A DNA stretch of 51,151 bases from Sphingomonadaceae bacterium (lineage in GTDB: Bacteria; Pseudomonadota; Alphaproteobacteria; Sphingomonadales; Sphingomonadaceae): NCBI GenBank assembly GCA_903642255.1, contig CAHJWP010000002.1, positions 1 through 51,151 of the forward strand. Reading direction: 5' to 3'. Of the stretch, positions 26,234 to 34,060 are shown one piece after another (within the stretch, counting starts at the first letter, position 1; each line of letters begins with the position of its first letter). Made by a program: the position numbers and the translations under genes. Under the pieces are notes generated by a model. It searched no databases. It was not told the DNA's origin and saw only the letters and a list, made by a program, of their open reading frames with translations.

Positions 26234-26863
26234 TTATTTTGGCTGCCGTGTCGGAAACACCGGCCCCCGCACAGTCATCGCAGCTGCGTCATACGGCTTC
26301 TGCAATGCCACCACCTCTTCATAGGATCCGCGCAGCCAAGTATCGATGTCGGCCGGGTGCAGGATCGTCAGCATCGCCTTCGGATGGATCAGCGCGACCA
26401 GTTCGTTGGGATCGCAGGTGGCCATCGTGAAACCGTTGCCCGTCTTCGTCCGCTGCCAAAACCCGGCGATGGCGAACTTCGGCTGATCCATAACCGGGAA
26501 CCACATCTCGCCCTTCAGCGGGGGCTTCCCGTCGCCCAGGTCGTGCTTGTCGGGTGTCCATTCGCAGAACTCGGTCAACGGCACCACACAACGCTTCTCT
26601 GGAGTCGTTGCCAGCGCGCGCCATTGCTTCAGTCCTAGATTACGGACGTTGGTCATCGGCCACGGTGCCTGGCCGCACAACACATCCCATTCCATCACGT
26701 CCCAGGCACGCTCGCCGTCCTGCTCGCGGATCACATAGGCCCGGCCCTTCGGTCGTAGTTCCTTGGGGTCGAACCGGTTGTCGCGCGGTCGTTCCGCGAA
26801 CAGCTTCGCCGCCGACCCCCACAACGTCTCCGGCTCGCCGTGGTATCGCGCGCGGTTACACAA
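26234..26863 (-). CDS. SOS response-associated peptidase (SRAP, YedK/HMCES-like)
   Basis: Shields abasic sites in single-stranded DNA by forming a thiazolidine crosslink through its N-terminal Cys. Cys2 follows the initiator, and the motifs TNVRNL (72-77), LTEFCEWTP with the active Glu101, and ALIHPKAM with His160 are all present. The start codon is TTG (26863), which places Cys2 correctly; no ATG does. The first eight bases overlap the stop of the small gene upstream, so the two are coupled. Length is 209 residues. It lies beside umuDC, which fits a DNA-damage role. Confidence 0.92.
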   Translation of the reverse strand: MCNRARYHGEPETLWGSAAKLFAERPRDNRFDPKELRPKGRAYVIREQDGERAWDVMEWDVLCGQAPWPMTNVRNLGLKQWRALATTPEKRCVVPLTEFCEWTPDKHDLGDGKPPLKGEMWFPVMDQPKFAIAGFWQRTKTGNGFTMATCDPNELVALIHPKAMLTILHPADIDTWLRGSYEEVVALQKPYDAAAMTVRGPVFPTRQPK

Positions 26864-27038
26864 GGCCGCGTCGTTTCAGTCGCATGATTCGTGCCTCGGC
26901 CGCCGCCTGCGTTCGACCCAGTTGCGCAGCGGCATCGCGGCGGTGTGTCTTCGCCCGCTCTAGCGCGATCAGCGCGGCGTCGTCCGTGTCGGTCCATGGG
27001 GCGCGGTTGCTGGTCAGCATCGAACAGTTATTCCACAC
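26856..27038 (-). CDS. Small Myb/SANT-like helical protein
   Basis: 60-residue protein with APWTDTDDAALIALERAKTH and QLGRTQAAAEARIMRLKRRG, the pattern of a Myb/SANT-like DNA-binding helix set. The start may be the ATG at 27038 or the Met six residues later. It overlaps the SRAP gene by 8 bases, and the SRAP TTG start probably depends on this coupling. A regulatory role is guessed from the helix pattern only. Confidence 0.62.
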   Translation of the reverse strand: MWNNCSMLTSNRAPWTDTDDAALIALERAKTHRRDAAAQLGRTQAAAEARIMRLKRRGLV

Positions 27039-27182
27039 CGATTGATCTCCGCCAACTGCGCACGCGCAGTAGCAATGCCCAGTGTGTCACCAATCCGCGG
27101 GGGCGGCATGTCGCTGAACGAAGACGGGGGCAGTGGCTCGCGCCACCGCCCCCAATCAGACGCAGTTCTGATAGCCCTGCAA

Positions 27183-27724
27183 TTACATTCCGGACATAGA
27201 TCCGGTGCTGTTGAGCATGTCGATATGGCTTTGGACGACGGGAACGATCTGACCGGCCGTCGCCATGAGCGCGGGCTTGTCGCCACCCTGCGCATAGCTC
27301 TGCTGGACCATCAACGCTGCCTGGTGCGCCGTCGCCTGATCTTTCATGTAAACCGCGTCCCGCGCGGCACCATTGGCTGAACGGATCTCGGTCAGCATCT
27401 GCTGCTGCATGGGCATCAACATCGGTGCAGGAACAGTGACATGGTCCTTGCGGGCCGCGGCCTTAACCATGGCCGTGCTCTTCATGTGATCGGCGATCAT
27501 CTTGTTCGCGAATGCGCGAACCTTAGGGTCTTGCGTCGACTGGAGAACGAGCTTGCTTGATTGTATCTCGAACATGTCGCCCGCGCCCGCATCCTTCACG
27601 TAGTCCGGGGCCATCGTCGGTGCGGTCATAGGGTCGCCCGACATGGCACCCGGCTGTGCCATCTGTGCATTTGCCGAGGTGGCTAAGCAGGTCACTTCTA
27701 CCGCGAGTAAAATTGGTTCATCAT
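27183..27724 (-). pseudogene. DUF4142 exported protein with a frameshift in the signal peptide
   Basis: DUF4142 (ferritin-like helical) family: DYVKDAGAGDMFEIQSSKL, then KMIADHMKSTAMVKAAA and LTEIRSANGAARDAVYM. The good ribosome-binding site (GGAG, 7 bases before ATGATG at 27724) reads MMNQFYSR and stops. One frame over, the signal peptide continues as LLAVEVTCLATSANAQ. Adding one T to the TTTT run after the fourth codon would restore MMNQFLLAV in frame. So either a 1-base deletion has inactivated the gene or the run was misread. A TTG start at 27737 would bypass it, but gives a poor leader. Confidence 0.75.
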
Positions 27725-27830
27725 TATAGTTCTCCAATGGAAAGACACACTTTTACGCCGCGTCGACAACGTGATTGTTGGCGAAAATGGGTTCAGCTGA
27801 TAGACTGTTTTTTTACCAAACTTACCTAGA

Positions 27831-28572
27831 TTAGCCGGATTGGCGCAGTCGTGCGAAGCCAATGACGGGCGTAGAGTTGGAAGACTTCGAGAGCCGACAT
27901 TGCAGGTCTGCGCGGACATCGTCGAGCGCGTCCGCCGCGGCATCTCGTCCTATCCAGTTCAACGATCTGCCCAGGATCAGGGCCAGGGTACCAAGAATGA
28001 CAATGGCAAGCGATACGGTGACGGGTCTGATCCCCGGCACCGTGATCCCCAATACCGCGGAGATTAAGGCCGACGACGCTACTAGCGAGGTCATCGCGGT
28101 AGCGTTGTGACCGAGATTGGCGGCGCCCTTCCCGCTGCCCACTAGCAAAGCGCCGTATCGGCGCAGGGCACGGGCTCGTGCAAGCGCGCCGGAGGAGTGA
28201 CTTCCGCCCAGCTTGCCAGCCATCTGCGTGAACAGCGCCCGCATGATCGCCTGGTCGTCGCCCCATTGCCACGGGTTAAAGTCGAGAATGCGTACGGCGG
28301 GGAAGCGATCGCCGATACACTCGGCAACCATGTTCTTGAGGGAGCTTTTTCCAAACCCCCAGGCGTCGCGGATCGCGATCACGCGGCCATCAGCGGCGTT
28401 TGCTGCGGAAAGTATTTCCGCGATGCGTCCGACCATCTTAGCGTCCGAGTAGATCGTCGGAAGCATGGGCGATGGGTGCGTCTCCGATCACGTGATCTTC
28501 GGCGTCGGCGTCGCTGGCGTTTGCGTTCGCGCTCCTGTCTATCCAGTTTCGGATTCGCGTCAGCGTCGCCAT
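27831..28572 (-). pseudogene. Decayed KAP-family P-loop NTPase
   Basis: KAP NTPases are membrane-associated ATPases often found in defence loci. The N-terminus (MATLTRIRNWIDRS, from 28572) runs to APIAHASDDLLGR and a stop; the sequence resumes two bases out of frame as AKMVGRIAEIL, consistent with loss of two bases near 28445. Walker A is DAWGFGKSSL and the following FNPWQW is a KAP hallmark. Two membrane segments follow. The gene ends at RLSKSSNSTPVIGF without Walker B or the distal half. It is thus both frameshifted and truncated. Nothing else is evident in the 300 bases between it and the DUF2188 gene. Confidence 0.78.
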
Positions 28573-28872
28573 GACGCATCGTATGTCGATCGCGCGGCGA
28601 TGACGAGTGGAGGATCGTATCCGATCGTCACGTTCGTCTTCGTCCCTGTCGGCCATCGTTCGCCGGATAGGGGATCGGCTAGGCGGCGCGATACGCAGGC
28701 GGAACGTTCCCGACCGTGCCCAAGTTTGTTGAGTTCGATCTTGGTTTGTCAGTGCCACAGCACGACACACCGAACAGATTGATCCATATCGGATCAACAT
28801 ATTCCCAAGTCGCTGGCGTGGTCTTGTCCGACATGCAAACATGCGTGTCCTTGAAAAAAGCGGGAGATCGAT

Positions 28873-29091
28873 GTGGCGAAGGTATATGTTGAGGCCCGCC
28901 CGAAAGGCCGTCCGGAAGGCACGCGGATCGATGACTATGTGGTCGAGGATCACGCCGACCACGTGCTGAAGACCACTAACACCCAGAAGGAGGCCATCGA
29001 CTGGGCGAAGGCCCAGGGCCATAGCCCGCACGTCGCGCGCGTTCGGCATCTGAACGATAAGAAGAATCCGGATCATTGGCGTCCCGTTTGA
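28873..29091 (+). CDS. DUF2188 family small protein
   Basis: 72-residue soluble protein matching DUF2188 (YYVVxxxDGWxVK-type): VYVEARPKGRPEG, DYVVEDHADHVLKT, then TQKEAIDWAKAQGH and HLNDKKNPDHWRP. The function is unknown; members are common on mobile elements. GTG at 28873 follows GGGAG at 28862. It is intact, between two unlinked genes. Confidence 0.75.
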   Translation: MAKVYVEARPKGRPEGTRIDDYVVEDHADHVLKTTNTQKEAIDWAKAQGHSPHVARVRHLNDKKNPDHWRPV

Positions 29092-29176
29092 CGCCGCGTC
29101 CTACAAGCCGCTGGAATCAAAGCAGCGTGCATTTGATATACGACGCGTTGTTCAGACACATCGAGCGAGGATCGAG

Positions 29177-29560
29177 ATGGCCAATCTGACGACGATCGAC
29201 GGTTTCCAGTATAGCTTCACGCCCGACTCGGTAAGCCTCGTGTTGGATCACGACCCCAATACCGGACTAGCGGTCACGTGCGTCTTCGGTATCACGGCCG
29301 GTGTCATTCAGATCGCCGAAACCGTTGACGGCTTTCTTGCCCGAATAGGTGTCACGAACCGTTTCGCCGTCCTATCGCGCCCGAACCGCTCCTCGGCCTG
29401 GATCAACTGTGCAGCTGCCAAGTCGGTCAGGGCACCGCTGCCGGACGAGTATGTCGCGGGGGTCCAAGCCGTCATAGCAGTCGGTAGCCTCAATCTCGGG
29501 GTGACGGAAACGCTCGCAGCGACCATAGCGGCGCTCAACGCAAACGGCGGAAATCTTTAG
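29177..29560 (+). CDS. Small protein of unknown function
   Basis: Not recognised. The 127-residue protein has alternating hydrophobic residues suggesting a beta-rich fold, with no signal peptide. A single Cys pair is seen (TCVFG, INCAAA). The ATG at 29177 follows CGAGGATCGAG, a good ribosome-binding site. It is followed by a strong hairpin and then a convergent gene. Confidence 0.65.
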   Translation: MANLTTIDGFQYSFTPDSVSLVLDHDPNTGLAVTCVFGITAGVIQIAETVDGFLARIGVTNRFAVLSRPNRSSAWINCAAAKSVRAPLPDEYVAGVQAVIAVGSLNLGVTETLAATIAALNANGGNL

Positions 29561-29599
29561 CTGGTCCAGATGCCAGCCACTCGGCAGGCTGACAAAGCC

Positions 29600-29630
29600 G
29601 CGCCGACCGGTCATCGAGACCGGTCGGCGC
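29600..29630. terminator. Perfect 13-bp hairpin between convergent genes
   Basis: GCGCCGACCGGTC (29600-29612) pairs fully with GACCGGTCGGCGC (29618-29630) around an ATCGA loop. It lies between two converging genes and is likely a bidirectional terminator, though no T-run follows. Confidence 0.75.
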
Positions 29631-29651
29631 CGCCATTACGAGGTCACGGGA

Positions 29652-30563
29652 TCACGGTGTGACCCATTTCTCGCCCTGATACAGCCGAACCGCGCTGTTC
29701 GTCTCTGTCAGGTCGATCTCCACCGACAGCGAGCGCGCCGCGCTGAACATGGTCGACGTCTCGACGTCCTGTTCGAACCAGACCAGGACCATCTCGATCG
29801 GCGTCAGCGTCGCCTCGCCCTGGACGATGGCGTCCTGGGCCACATAGAGCGGCGTGACCTGGCTCACGCCGTTGAGCGTCGAGATCTGGCTGAGGCCAGG
29901 ATGGATCTGACCATATTGGTCGACCATCGTGACGGCGGTGGAGGGCCCGCCCGTGCTGGGCGAATCCAAGTTACCGCTCGGATCGAGTACGCTCTGCTGC
30001 CCCAGTTCGATAACGACGATGTTCGTCTCCGCTGTTACCTGGACGTCAGCGTCGAATACGTTGCTGCCAAACAAGGCGAACTGCGGCGTCCATGAGAATG
30101 TGGTGCTGTGAAGGTAATTCGTGAGCGACTGCCAGACGACGTTGTAGGAGCCGGGATCCTCGCCTGATCCAACCTTCTTGGCGAAGCACAGCGAATAGTT
30201 GTTCGCCTTCAGCGTCTCCAGGTCCTCCGCATCGATCAGGATCTGGACGTTCTTCGATACGGCATCGAGTGCGGTATAGAAATCCTCGAGGTCCTGCTCG
30301 GTGACGGCCCCACGACGAGCGGGTGCCGAGCCGGTGTCGCTTACTTGGAACGTCGCGACTTTATCGTTGATCGCCGTGCAGTTGCACAGCTTGCCCGTCG
30401 GTGATTGACCCTGGCGGACGTCATAGGTGTGGCCGGCCGAGATTGCCGACGCACCGCTGGTGATCGTCACGGTGAAGAATTCCAGATTGCCGATGGTGCC
30501 GTCGCCGTTGGCGACCTTCGACCAGCGCTTGCCCGTCTTCTTGTAGATATGGAGCTTTGCCAT
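29652..30563 (-). CDS. SOS-boxed protein of unknown function
   Basis: Not recognised. The 303-residue protein lacks a signal peptide and membrane segments and is rich in Ser, Thr and beta-strand patterns, with two Cys close together (KLCNCTAIND). The second half (FSWTPQFALFGSNVFDADVQ, YGQIHPGLSQISTL) reads like a beta-sandwich. ATG 30563 follows AGGAACT; the frame is open to 30662. Its promoter region carries an exact SOS box (30600-30614) and two operator-like inverted repeats next to the S24 repressor gene, so DNA-damage induction is likely. Candidate roles include a toxin, pore or tail-like product; none is shown. Confidence 0.72.
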   Translation of the reverse strand: MAKLHIYKKTGKRWSKVANGDGTIGNLEFFTVTITSGASAISAGHTYDVRQGQSPTGKLCNCTAINDKVATFQVSDTGSAPARRGAVTEQDLEDFYTALDAVSKNVQILIDAEDLETLKANNYSLCFAKKVGSGEDPGSYNVVWQSLTNYLHSTTFSWTPQFALFGSNVFDADVQVTAETNIVVIELGQQSVLDPSGNLDSPSTGGPSTAVTMVDQYGQIHPGLSQISTLNGVSQVTPLYVAQDAIVQGEATLTPIEMVLVWFEQDVETSTMFSAARSLSVEIDLTETNSAVRLYQGEKWVTP

Positions 30564-30599
30564 GATAGTTCCTGTCTCGGTAGTTGCCGCGGGATGCGG

Positions 30600-30614
30600 G
30601 AACAGAAAGGGAAC
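30600..30614. promoter_or_regulatory. SOS (LexA) box upstream of the 303-residue protein
   Basis: GAACAGAAAGGGAAC (GAAC-N7-GAAC, the reverse form of the consensus) lies 36 bases upstream of the ATG at 30563. It is an exact match at all eight fixed positions. Confidence 0.68.
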
Positions 30615-30624
30615 TATGCGAAGA

Positions 30625-30680
30625 ATAGGAAGAAATATCCTATAAAATGGGGAAAGGCTCATTTCGTAGGAAACGTCCTA
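30625..30680. promoter_or_regulatory. Two operator-like inverted repeats
   Basis: ATAGGA...TCCTAT at 30625-30643 and TAGGA-aacg-TCCTA at 30667-30680 have the same half-site (TAGGA) as an inverted repeat at 31356-31371 in front of the S24 repressor gene. They are plausible repressor operators, but the spacers differ (7 and 4 bases). Confidence 0.42.
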
Positions 30681-30681
30681 A

Positions 30682-31332
30682 TCAGGACACCTTGCGGCCC
30701 GTCCAGACGACCCTGCCGATGATCGTGAGATCGGCAGGCCGACAATCAGGCCATAGGGGGTAGGCGGCGTTGTCGCTCTTGACCGTTATGTGGTGCGTCG
30801 CTGGATTGATGGCGACGCGCTTGACCAAGAGCGCATCGTCGCGTCGCAGGACGTAGATGCCGTCGCGTAGGCGGCTGGCGCCGTCACCGATGTTGACCAT
30901 GATCTCGTCGCCATCGACGAGGGTGGGGGACATGGAGTCGCCTTCCACGCGAATGATCGAAAGGTCCTCGGGCCGTGCAGCGCACAAGCGGCGAAGCCAG
31001 GTCTTGTCGAAGCATATTCCTGACGCGACGCGTTCTTCGTCGTGGAGCGCGCCGAACCCGGCCGACGCGCCGACGTCGAGCCGGGGTATGCGGGCGACTT
31101 GGGTGGTGGTGGGCAAAGGAGCGCCGCTTCCGCCGAGCGAGCGCTCATCCACGCCGAAATAATCCGCGAGCAACTTTCGATCTCTCTCCTTCAGTTCCTT
31201 GGGCGAGCCACGCTTTATGAATTGTTGAATGTAGGCGGGATTGCGGCCGATCATTCTGGACAGGCTGGTGTAATCCGCGCCCCGCTCGGTAATAAGACGC
31301 TCCAGCGCCACCCTCTGATCGACCATCGACAT
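30682..31332 (-). CDS. S24 self-cleaving transcriptional repressor (phage CI/LexA-like)
   Basis: 216-residue repressor. A helix-turn-helix lies at about residues 20-45 (TSLSRMIGRNPAYIQQFIKR). Then comes the cleavage region with Ala91-Gly92 (GASAGFGA), the catalytic Ser133 in RVEGDSMSPTLVDGDEI and Lys171 in LLVKRVAI. RecA-stimulated self-cleavage is expected for this family. The start at 31332 was preferred; 31326 is a near alternative and the frame is open to 31365. It is divergent from a small gene at 31416 and lies upstream of the SOS-boxed gene on the same strand. Confidence 0.88.
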   Translation of the reverse strand: MSMVDQRVALERLITERGADYTSLSRMIGRNPAYIQQFIKRGSPKELKERDRKLLADYFGVDERSLGGSGAPLPTTTQVARIPRLDVGASAGFGALHDEERVASGICFDKTWLRRLCAARPEDLSIIRVEGDSMSPTLVDGDEIMVNIGDGASRLRDGIYVLRRDDALLVKRVAINPATHHITVKSDNAAYPLWPDCRPADLTIIGRVVWTGRKVS

Positions 31333-31355
31333 CCCAGATCCTACCATCCTTTTCA

Positions 31356-31371
31356 TCCTAGACAAATAGGA
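31356..31371. promoter_or_regulatory. Inverted repeat in the repressor/31416 divergent promoter
   Basis: TCCTA-gacaaa-TAGGA lies between the divergent S24 repressor gene and the small gene at 31416. It is a likely autoregulatory operator. Confidence 0.45.
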
Positions 31372-31415
31372 AAATGGCGGAGACGATAGGATATCAACGA
31401 ATCGAGGATGACATC

Positions 31416-31622
31416 ATGCTGTTGAATCTGGTCGAGCGACATATGCGCGCAAAGCGAATGTCGCCGTCGCGTTTCGGCATCGAGGCGCTGGGCGATCCCC
31501 AGTTCGTGTTTCAACTGCGTCTCGGACGGGAGCCGCGCAGCAAGACTGTTCAACGGGTAATCGCCTATGTCGAAGCCGATGGCGGGATCGGGGCCGGAGT
31601 CGTTCGGTCGGGGGACCCCTGA
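31416..31622 (+). CDS. Small HTH-like protein
   Basis: 68-residue protein, MLLNLVERHMRAKRMSPSRF then ALGDPQFVFQLRLGREPRS and QRVIAYVE. This matches a small conserved alphaproteobacterial family with a helix-turn-helix-like fold (LxLVExHL...MxxTxFGxxAxGDPxFV). GAGGA lies 7 bases before ATG 31416; the frame is open to 31374. It is divergent from the S24 repressor and probably controlled by it. Confidence 0.72.
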   Translation: MLLNLVERHMRAKRMSPSRFGIEALGDPQFVFQLRLGREPRSKTVQRVIAYVEADGGIGAGVVRSGDP

Positions 31623-31642
31623 AGGATCCGCGCTTCACCTCC

Positions 31643-31843
31643 TCAGACGATCCGCATCTGCTCCACGCTCAGCAGATCGAACCCGTCCCTGACGCCTACG
31701 ACCCGCACCCGGCGGCCGAGATGGCGGCGCATCCGCCATCCCGCGTCGAGTCGCCAGGTTCCACCATCGGCTCGATCGAGCCCGAGCTGACCGTCCTGCT
31801 CCAGCAGGAGGCCGGTCTCGTCGTGATGGGAGCCGCGTGGCAC
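31643..31843 (-). CDS. DUF5818-like small protein
   Basis: 66-residue product: HHDETGLLLEQDGQLGLDRA, GGTWRLDAGWRMRRHLGRRV and GVRDGFDLLSV, the pattern of DUF5818 (an OB-like small beta protein, function unknown). GTG at 31843 lies one base after the stop of the secreted-protein gene upstream, so it is translationally coupled. Confidence 0.7.
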   Translation of the reverse strand: MPRGSHHDETGLLLEQDGQLGLDRADGGTWRLDAGWRMRRHLGRRVRVVGVRDGFDLLSVEQMRIV

Positions 31844-31844
31844 G

Positions 31845-32030
31845 TCAGATCGGCTTGGCGCCGGGCGTGCCGCACTTCGCGAACTTGCCGTTTCTACCCC
31901 TGCAACGTGTGGCCTTCGGTGGCGTCTTGGGGCAGGTGATGAAATGTCCCTTGGCGTCCCGGCACGGGGCGGCAAGCGCCGGTGTTGCGATCGTTAGAGC
32001 GGCGGTCGCGATGATCAGTTGGCGAAGCAT
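31845..32030 (-). CDS. Small secreted Cys-rich protein
   Basis: 61-residue protein with signal peptide MLRQLIIATAALTIATPALA, then a 41-residue mature part that repeats a motif: CRDAKGHFITCP and CRGRNGKFAKCG. Four Cys suggest two disulfides. ATG 32030 follows AAGGAT. The frame is open to 32180, but the extension is not signal-like. Function is unknown. Confidence 0.68.
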   Translation of the reverse strand: MLRQLIIATAALTIATPALAAPCRDAKGHFITCPKTPPKATRCRGRNGKFAKCGTPGAKPI

Positions 32031-32181
32031 TCGGTATCCTTCATGTCGATATCGTGGCGGGCCAGGCCAAGCCCGTCCATCGCGAACTCCAAGCGCCTGT
32101 CCCGGGGTGCGCACTCCGGGAGGGATCAGCGGCACGTGGACCCAACTTCCGTTCTCGAGGAATGCCATCTGGGATGGCATC

Positions 32182-32850
32182 TTACTTGCCCTTCACCACG
32201 GTGGCTGGTGCCGCTCCGGAGGGAACCGGCTCAGGTTTGGGCACGGTGGCGTTGGCCGACACGGTCTCCAGATGCTCCTGTGCCTTGTCGTTGAAGCTGA
32301 CGATCAGCGGCTCCTTCGTCGCGCCCTTCCATTCGCTTCCCTGCGTCGCCGAGGCGCTGTGTCCCTTCACGAAGGCGCTGAAGACGCCGACTGCGACCAG
32401 TGCTCCGACGGTCGCGCCGGTGTTGCCCTGTCCCTCGATCCGGTAGTGCCCGGCTATCGGGATGGTCCGGCCCGGCAACTGGACGTCGACGAGGTCGAAC
32501 TCGAGCTTGCCGCTCTTCCCGAACGCGCCCTTGCCGGTCCGATAGCTGACCTGTCCGTGCGCCGGTGTGCCGCGAGGAAGGACGATGTAGTTGCCGAGCA
32601 TGACGTCGCGTGAGACGGTCATGGCGAAGATGTCGCCCTGCTTCACGATTTTCGAATTCAGTTCATGGTCGAGACTGAGCCAGATCTCGCTGTTGCTCGG
32701 CAGGGCGGAACCGGAGACGACCTCCTGGGGACGCTGGACGACCAGGACGGTCGCGGGCGTCGCCTGCACCGATCCTGCGGACTGCGCCATGGCTGGATGG
32801 GTCGCGCACGCACAGACGATGCCCAGAAGGCCTATACCCCTACCGATCAT
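32182..32850 (-). CDS. Exported protein with a beta-rich domain, unknown function
   Basis: 222 residues. Signal peptide MIGRGIGLLGIVCACATHPA ends near AMAQSAGS. The mature region includes VLVVQRPQEVVSGSALPSNS, then LPRGTPAHGQVSYRTGKGAF, DLVDVQLPGRTIPIAGHYRI and a Gly/Ala-rich hydrophobic stretch (GATVGALVAVGVFSAFVKG) that resembles a glycine-zipper. Such proteins are periplasmic or outer-membrane. ATG 32850 was chosen for GGGGGAG upstream and the leader; the frame is open to 32970. The last residues are Pro/Ala-rich. Confidence 0.75.
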   Translation of the reverse strand: MIGRGIGLLGIVCACATHPAMAQSAGSVQATPATVLVVQRPQEVVSGSALPSNSEIWLSLDHELNSKIVKQGDIFAMTVSRDVMLGNYIVLPRGTPAHGQVSYRTGKGAFGKSGKLEFDLVDVQLPGRTIPIAGHYRIEGQGNTGATVGALVAVGVFSAFVKGHSASATQGSEWKGATKEPLIVSFNDKAQEHLETVSANATVPKPEPVPSGAAPATVVKGK

Positions 32851-33117
32851 TCTCACTCTCCCCCGCGCCGCGATCGCTGCCGCGGACGAGATGATGACGA
32901 TCCGTTCATCCTGGTCAAGCCGACGATGCTGTATGGATCGAAAGTCGACCAGTCTTCCGGCGAATGTCAAAGCCGGGCGACGATGTGCTGCATCTGGTCC
33001 TCGCGCGGGACGCGGTCAGGCTACCTCGACGATCGTTTTGCGGAATGTCCTCAGGCAGTTCGGGACGATCTTGGCGGCTGCGTCGTTCGATACTGGTTAG
33101 TTTTCGACGCAATTTTA

Positions 33118-33855
33118 ATGTCTGCGCTCCATTGGCGTTCGATGGTTGCCACATGCCACGAGATTTTTGAATTCGTCCTCGCTCACGAGTACATGTTGGC
33201 AATCAGCGCCACATTGACGACGCTCTTCTTGGTCCTTGCCGTCTTTCGTTCACTGCGCCGATGGGCGCTGGGCGGTGCCTTGTTGCTCATGGTAGCCGGT
33301 ACGCTGTTTTCCGCCCTTTACGTCGTCGGTTATGAGCAAGGTGACCGTGCAGGAGGGGACGGCGGCTGCAATCATCAGGATCAGTATCCACCGGGGCACT
33401 CTGAGGCGCCGGTCTATAGCCAGCCCGAGAGCGCAGCCAGTGACGGCACTGGCACCGAGGACGGCGGTGCAACGGGCAATCCCACCGAGATCGCCCAGCT
33501 TCGAATCGCCTGCCAGGCCAACGGGATCATGCGTGGTGCGCTGCATGTTCAGATTGCTACCGCCGTCGGTGGCCTCCTGGTGTCGTGCATGGCGCTGGTA
33601 GCGGCGTTCGTCGCGGTGTTCGAATATCTTGATCGGACCGAGAGCGGTGCTTCGCGCCGAGGGGGCTTGGTCTCCCGCCTGGCGGATGAGCGCGGGGACG
33701 TGCCCCGGCCGCGTGTTATCAATGATCGGCATGGTATCGTGTTCTCCTTGTGGACGATGATGGGGTTGGCGACGCTGCTGGCACTTCGCCGAGTGGTCGC
33801 CAGAGGATCGCAAAGTTCCGATCACGCTAGCCATCCAGGGCACACAGACGGCTGA
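33118..33855 (+). CDS. Possible multi-pass membrane protein
   Basis: Not recognised. ATG 33118 opens a 245-residue product with two hydrophobic segments near the start (YMLAISATLTTLFLVLAVF, LGGALLLMVAGTLFSALYVV), an acidic Gly/Ser-rich loop, a third segment (IATAVGGLLVSCMALVAAFV) and a possible fourth near the end. The frame is open upstream to 32665, but that part overlaps a divergent gene. An antisense frame (33250-33843) is also open but has no convincing start or leader. A real gene is likelier than not on the hydrophobic pattern alone. Confidence 0.42.
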   Translation: MSALHWRSMVATCHEIFEFVLAHEYMLAISATLTTLFLVLAVFRSLRRWALGGALLLMVAGTLFSALYVVGYEQGDRAGGDGGCNHQDQYPPGHSEAPVYSQPESAASDGTGTEDGGATGNPTEIAQLRIACQANGIMRGALHVQIATAVGGLLVSCMALVAAFVAVFEYLDRTESGASRRGGLVSRLADERGDVPRPRVINDRHGIVFSLWTMMGLATLLALRRVVARGSQSSDHASHPGHTDG

Positions 33856-34060
33856 GCGCCTGCGGACGTGCTTGCAGTTCGAGACGGTCGGTCGGGTTAA
33901 CGATCATGGCGGTGGCGACGGTCATGACGATGTCGCAGATCCGGCCATCATCCGCTGTCGGTCGTCCCGGCCTTCATATTTTCCACGACATATGCTGGAC
34001 GACGCGGCCCATCCTGAAAAATGGATGCGATCCGTTAACCTCTGCGCTATAGCCTATGAC

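Noticed and set aside
27714-27740. GTTC...GTTC pair before the DUF4142 gene
   Set aside because: The spacer is nine bases; not a LexA match.
28438-29076. 212-codon frame on the minus strand as a single gene
   Set aside because: Its upstream part is antisense to the DUF2188 gene. Only the last 44 codons are meaningful, as the KAP N-terminus.
33250-33843. Minus-strand frame opposite the possible membrane protein
   Set aside because: No leader or convincing start, and charged low-complexity composition; the plus strand has a better hydrophobic pattern. Left as unresolved rather than called.
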